Origin: DTNV01 sp964388435
GTDB lineage: Archaea; Micrarchaeota; Micrarchaeia; Norongarragalinales; UBA8480
Assembly: GCA_964388435.1 (NCBI GenBank)
Contig: CAYMAH010000059.1
Span: forward strand, 1 to 6,965
Direction: 5' to 3'
Length of the DNA: 6,965 bases
The translations under genes were made by a program, and so were the position numbers. The first letter of the stretch is position 1; the number at the start of each line of letters is the position of its first letter. Below are positions 5,219-6,965 of this stretch, in pieces. The notes below the pieces were generated by a model. The model saw nothing but the letters and a program-made list of their open reading frames with translations, did no database searches and had not been told where the DNA came from.

Positions 5219-5796
5219 AATACCTACGATCAGTAAGAGAAAACTTCAACACTCCAAAATTCCCGGTTTTCACGCTCCAAGACCTGAAAACCTACCTTCA
5301 AAACCAAAAAATCACTCCCTCCTACCTCAAAAGAATGATAAACCATTTAATTAAAAAAAAGGAAATCACGCGAATAACCAAAGGAGTCTACACATTCCGC
5401 AACGACATAACCACCGTCGGCTTCGCCTACAAACCCTTCTACTACGGCCTAGAAAATGCTCTAACCATAAGAAAAATATGGAATCAAAACACCAACCCGA
5501 CCATAATAACCTCAAAAAACGTTAGGACAGGCCAAAGAAAATTCCAAAACACCATCTACATCATCAAACACCTCAACAAAAAACAATTCTTCGGGTACGA
5601 CTTAATACAACAAAAAGACTACTGGATACCAGTCTCAAACCCGGAAAAAACCCTAATAGACATGACACACTTCAAACACCACGTTCCTGAAGAAGCGCTC
5701 ACAGAAATCAAAAAACAAATAAACCGCAAAAAACTAAAACAATATCTACAACAATACGACAAGCAAACCCAAAAAACACTCCAAACAATAAAATAA
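5215..5796 (+). CDS. AbiEi-type winged-helix antitoxin / transcriptional regulator
   Basis: A 193-residue protein. Residues about 16-61 form a winged helix-turn-helix ending in the hallmark wing ITRITKGVYTF (51-61), typical of AbiEi antitoxins. A second domain follows: AYKPFYYGLENAL (71-83), a central TIITSKNVRTGQRKF (96-110), then WIPVSNPEKTLIDM (137-150), which resembles the usual SPEKALIDL signature. The basic tail 165-193 is Lys/Gln-rich. The family neutralises its AbiEii partner and represses the shared promoter. It overlaps the toxin gene by four bases. Codons strongly favour A and C (AAA, AAC, ATA, CTA, ACC), unlike the helicase and transporter genes, suggesting recent acquisition. The assignment rests on motifs plus gene pairing. 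Confidence 0.85.
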   Translation: MKYLRSVRENFNTPKFPVFTLQDLKTYLQNQKITPSYLKRMINHLIKKKEITRITKGVYTFRNDITTVGFAYKPFYYGLENALTIRKIWNQNTNPTIITSKNVRTGQRKFQNTIYIIKHLNKKQFFGYDLIQQKDYWIPVSNPEKTLIDMTHFKHHVPEEALTEIKKQINRKKLKQYLQQYDKQTQKTLQTIK

Positions 5797-5818
5797 AAAG
5801 TTTAAATAAAATCCCTAC

Positions 5819-5826
5819 TTTTTTTT
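5819..5826 (+). terminator. T8 terminator after the AbiE module
   Basis: Eight T residues 22 bases after the antitoxin stop, suitable for archaeal oligo-T termination. On the opposite strand the same bases encode the lysine tail of the convergent remnant. Confidence 0.45.
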
Positions 5827-5920
5827 GGGGTTTGCAAGCCACGCAACCAAAAACAACGCCACGCTCGCAACAAACTCAAGCAAAACCAAGTCGAACAACG
5901 CGCTGGACTGACTGCCTTTC

Positions 5921-5936
5921 CAATAAACTAACCCGC
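5921..5936 (+). repeat. 16-bp direct repeat, first copy
   Basis: CAATAAACTAACCCGC is identical to 6027-6042, 106 bases away. A diverged copy, CAATAAACTAAACGC, lies at 4376-4390. On the minus strand the two exact copies encode the GLVY of two successive helices. Confidence 0.7.
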
Positions 5937-5937
5937 G

Positions 5938-5961
5938 GTAACCCAAGCAATCAGCAAACCG
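5938..5961 (+). repeat. 24-bp direct repeat, right copy
   Basis: GTAACCCAAGCAATCAGCAAaCCG matches 4469-4492 at 23 of 24 positions. The AbiE module lies between the copies. The matching codons belong to the membrane-protein remnant on the minus strand. Confidence 0.8.
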
Positions 5962-6026
5962 TGCCCACGCCCCAAAAATACAAGCTTCTTCTGTCAAAAC
6001 CATCCCAAATCATATACAAAACCTCA

Positions 6027-6042
6027 CAATAAACTAACCCGC
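6027..6042 (+). repeat. 16-bp direct repeat, second copy
   Basis: Identical to 5921-5936. Both copies fall inside the minus-strand membrane-protein remnant, so the repeat may reflect internal duplication of a helix rather than a mobile element. Confidence 0.7.
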
Positions 6043-6187
6043 CTGAGATTATTAAAACCACTTTGAATTCAAGCATTTTACAATTAAAAAACAATGGTTT
6101 TATGCGTTGCCATTCGATAATACCAAATAATAAACTTTTTAAATATTGAAGGTTCATAATAAGAAGCATAGGATCCCCAGAGTTACT

Positions 6188-6235
6188 ATGCGCAAGCTTG
6201 GTAAACCTGGGCTTTATAATTCTGATTTTAAATGA
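6188..6235 (+). other. Short reading frame overlapping the NYN start, possible C-terminal remnant
   Basis: ATG 6188 reads MRKLGKPGLYNSDFK and ends at TGA 6233-6235, which overlaps the NYN ATG at 6232 as ATGA. The frame is open about nine more codons upstream (VHNKKHRIPRVT) to a TAA. Basic, protein-like wording and the ATGA overlap suggest the tail of a lost upstream gene once coupled to the NYN gene. No family is recognised and chance is possible. Confidence 0.3.
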
Positions 6236-6306
6236 GGAAAGCCGCGTTATTTATAGACAACTCTAATTTTTATCATTCTCTGAAAGACTCAAGACGACTG
6301 CCCTTC
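6232..6306 (+). pseudogene. N-terminal fragment of a NYN-domain (PIN-like) ribonuclease gene
   Basis: ATG 6232 begins MRKAALFIDNSNFYHSLKD, the characteristic first strand and helix of NYN-domain proteins (xxFIDxSNFYxxL), with the first catalytic Asp at residue 9 and Asn at 12. NYN domains are PIN-fold, metal-dependent RNA nucleases of about 150 residues or more. Nothing NYN-like follows. From about 6290 the DNA encodes a membrane protein in another frame. The open frame formally continues to 6570 (112 residues), but beyond about residue 25 it is rich in Asn, Lys, His and Arg, as expected of out-of-frame reading. The remaining acidic residues are absent, so no nuclease activity is expected. 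The exact junction cannot be placed better than about 6290-6310. Confidence 0.65.
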
Positions 6307-6553
6307 CACTGGCACTTCAATCATAGGAGCAAGCCTAACTGTTTTCCTGCTAATAAGCCTAACAAGCGACTTCAAAAAAACGCTTCAAAGCGGAGAAAAA
6401 CAATCAAAAAAGAAAATAATCGCCAGCATCATCTCAATACCGCTGCTAACGGGATTAACGTTGTTTTATTTATTAAACGGAATACAACACTTGTACGGAA
6501 TGATAATATTCGCAATTCTAATACTAATCTACCTAAAAATAAAAAACAGGTAA
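6284..6553 (+). pseudogene. C-terminal part of a polytopic membrane protein gene, 5' end lost
   Basis: Following TGA 6281-6283, the frame is open to TAA 6551-6553. From about 6308 it reads TGTSIIGASLTVFLLISL, then TSDFKKTLQSGEKQSKKK, then IIASIISIPLLTGLTLFYLL, then NGIQHLYGMIIFAILILIYL and KIKNR. That is three hydrophobic helices with a charged loop and a basic end, a normal membrane-protein C-terminus. There is no start codon or ribosome site upstream, because the NYN fragment directly abuts it. I recognise no family. Codons favour A and C like the AbiE genes. It is best explained by a deletion joining two genes. Confidence 0.6.
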
Positions 6554-6719
6554 AGAAACCAACAAATTAAACAAAAAAACTGACAAAAGAATGGATTTTT
6601 AGCCGCGCTGCTAGAGGTTGACTTTATAGAATTTTTGTTTTAAGTAAATCGCATTATATAAAAACCAAAAGATTTGTACATAATACCATAGAATCAAAAA
6701 ACCAAACAATAGAAAACCT

Positions 6720-6728
6720 TTTATATAA
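6720..6728 (+). promoter_or_regulatory. Box A promoter of the AbrB-type antitoxin gene
   Basis: TTTATATAA is a near-perfect archaeal box A. It predicts a start near 6749, just before the GGTGA ribosome site. A second good box (TTATATAAAA, 6654-6663) lies upstream and may be an additional promoter. Otherwise 6554-6763 holds no gene that I can support. Confidence 0.65.
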
Positions 6729-6752
6729 CTTAATTAAATATGTTATTATACA

Positions 6753-6757
6753 GGTGA
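6753..6757 (+). promoter_or_regulatory. Shine-Dalgarno GGTGA of the AbrB-type gene
   Basis: GGTGA ends six bases before ATG 6764 and confirms that start. The context resembles the AbiE leader at 4553-4570 (15 of 18 bases identical from the A before GGTGA to the third codon position of codon 2). Confidence 0.75.
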
Positions 6758-6763
6758 CGTTAG

Positions 6764-6961
6764 ATGAAGACTTTGACCAAGGCGAGAGTGTTGGGGGGCT
6801 CGCTGGTTGTTACAATACCCCGACAGATTGTGGAAAAGGAGAATATCAAAGCAGATGAGCTGGTAGAAATCAACATAGAGAAGTTGAAGGAGAGTTTTTT
6901 TGGAGTTGCAAGCAGAATAACCCCTTTCACCAAAAAGGATGAGTTTAAAGGATATGAATAA
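6764..6961 (+). CDS. AbrB/VapB-type antitoxin, DNA-binding
   Basis: A complete 65-residue protein. The N-terminus TKARVLGGSLVVTIPRQIVEKENIKADELVEI (residues 5-36) is a SpoVT-AbrB swapped-hairpin domain: a strand, GGSLVVTIP, a short helix, then the DELVEI strand. Such proteins dimerise, bind their own promoter and, as VapB-type antitoxins, block a PIN-domain toxin through the C-terminal tail. Here the tail FFGVASRITPFTKKDEFKGYE has the aromatic and basic character typical of the toxin-binding part in archaeal members. The start is fixed by GGTGA. Its stop TAA (6959-6961) overlaps a new ATG at 6954, suggesting the toxin gene follows directly. The archaeal VapB assignment is strong on the fold and inferred on partner. 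Confidence 0.85.
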   Translation: MKTLTKARVLGGSLVVTIPRQIVEKENIKADELVEINIEKLKESFFGVASRITPFTKKDEFKGYE

Positions 6962-6965
6962 ATAT
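6954..6965 (+). CDS. Possible first codons of a PIN-domain (VapC-type) toxin, cut by window edge
   Basis: ATG AAT AAA TAT (MNKY) starts within the last codons of the AbrB-type gene, in the +1 frame, overlapping its stop. Coupled overlap is the usual VapBC arrangement, and PIN toxins often begin M-x-K-Y before the first catalytic Asp. Only four codons are visible, so this rests mainly on context. Confidence 0.3.

Larger units (their letters stand above)
5815..6076 (-). pseudogene. Frameshifted three-helix small membrane protein gene
   Basis: Three minus-strand frames carry consecutive parts of one membrane protein. The first runs from ATG 6076: MLEFKVVLIISGGLVYCEVL, then YMIWDGFDRRSLYFWGVGT, stopping at 5951-5953. 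The second reads LLIAWVTAG. The third reads LVYWKGSQSSALFDL, then LEFVASVALFLVAWLANPKKK, with TAG at 5815-5817. Adding one base near 5957 and one near 5934 would restore a continuous protein of about 89 residues with three hydrophobic helices and a basic C-terminus. GGLVYC and AGLVYW hint at internal duplication. A box A at about 6134-6144 could be its promoter. The ATG at 6169 gives a longer N-terminus that is less protein-like. No family is recognised. It is convergent with the AbiE genes and related to the remnant at 4426-4518. Confidence 0.5.

Noticed and set aside
5832..6032. Plus-strand 66-residue frame rich in Thr, Gln, Pro and Ser
   Set aside because: Opposite a membrane-protein-like minus strand, without ribosome site or promoter; composition fits an antisense shadow.
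4376..6042. Repeats considered as CRISPR or IS terminal repeats
   Set aside because: Copies are few, unevenly spaced and in the same orientation. No transposase, terminal inverted repeats or regular spacers are present.

Overview
The window looks archaeal and AT-rich. It has box-A (TATA-like) promoters, GGTGA Shine-Dalgarno sites matching the archaeal 16S 3' end, T-run terminators, probable leaderless genes, an archaeal-style serine hydroxymethyltransferase and an AbrB-type antitoxin. Many very short proteins and degraded genes fit a small-genome (DPANN-like) archaeon, but that placement is inference.

Left part, about 1-3500: ordinary cellular genes. They are the 5' end of glyA (minus strand, running off the left edge), a 96-residue membrane protein (minus strand), a DEAD-box RNA helicase, a helical-repeat gene interrupted by one in-frame TAA, and a two-fold-repeated polytopic membrane protein that is probably a divalent-metal (Ni/Co-type) transporter. 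The transporter's TATA box lies between the arms of a perfect 10-bp inverted repeat.

Middle and right, about 3500-6965: an accessory region of toxin-antitoxin genes set among gene remnants. A two-gene AbiE-type (type IV) module occupies 4565-5796. The nucleotidyltransferase toxin comes first and the winged-helix antitoxin second, sharing ATGA, behind a promoter carrying a 9+4+9 palindrome. On both sides lie minus-strand remnants of related small membrane-protein genes that share a 24-bp stretch (23 of 24 identical). Further right are the first codons of a NYN-domain nuclease gene, joined out of frame to the C-terminal part of a membrane-protein gene. Last is an intact AbrB/VapB-type antitoxin whose stop codon overlaps a new ATG reading MNKY at the edge, which may be the start of its PIN-domain toxin.

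Several broken genes between 3.7 and 6.1 kb become continuous proteins if one or two single-base indels are repaired. The large genes (1.1, 1.0, 0.65 and 0.58 kb) are uninterrupted. This suggests local gene decay in an island rather than uniformly poor sequence, although homopolymer sequencing errors cannot be excluded from the sequence alone. No rRNA, tRNA, CRISPR array or complete insertion sequence was seen.
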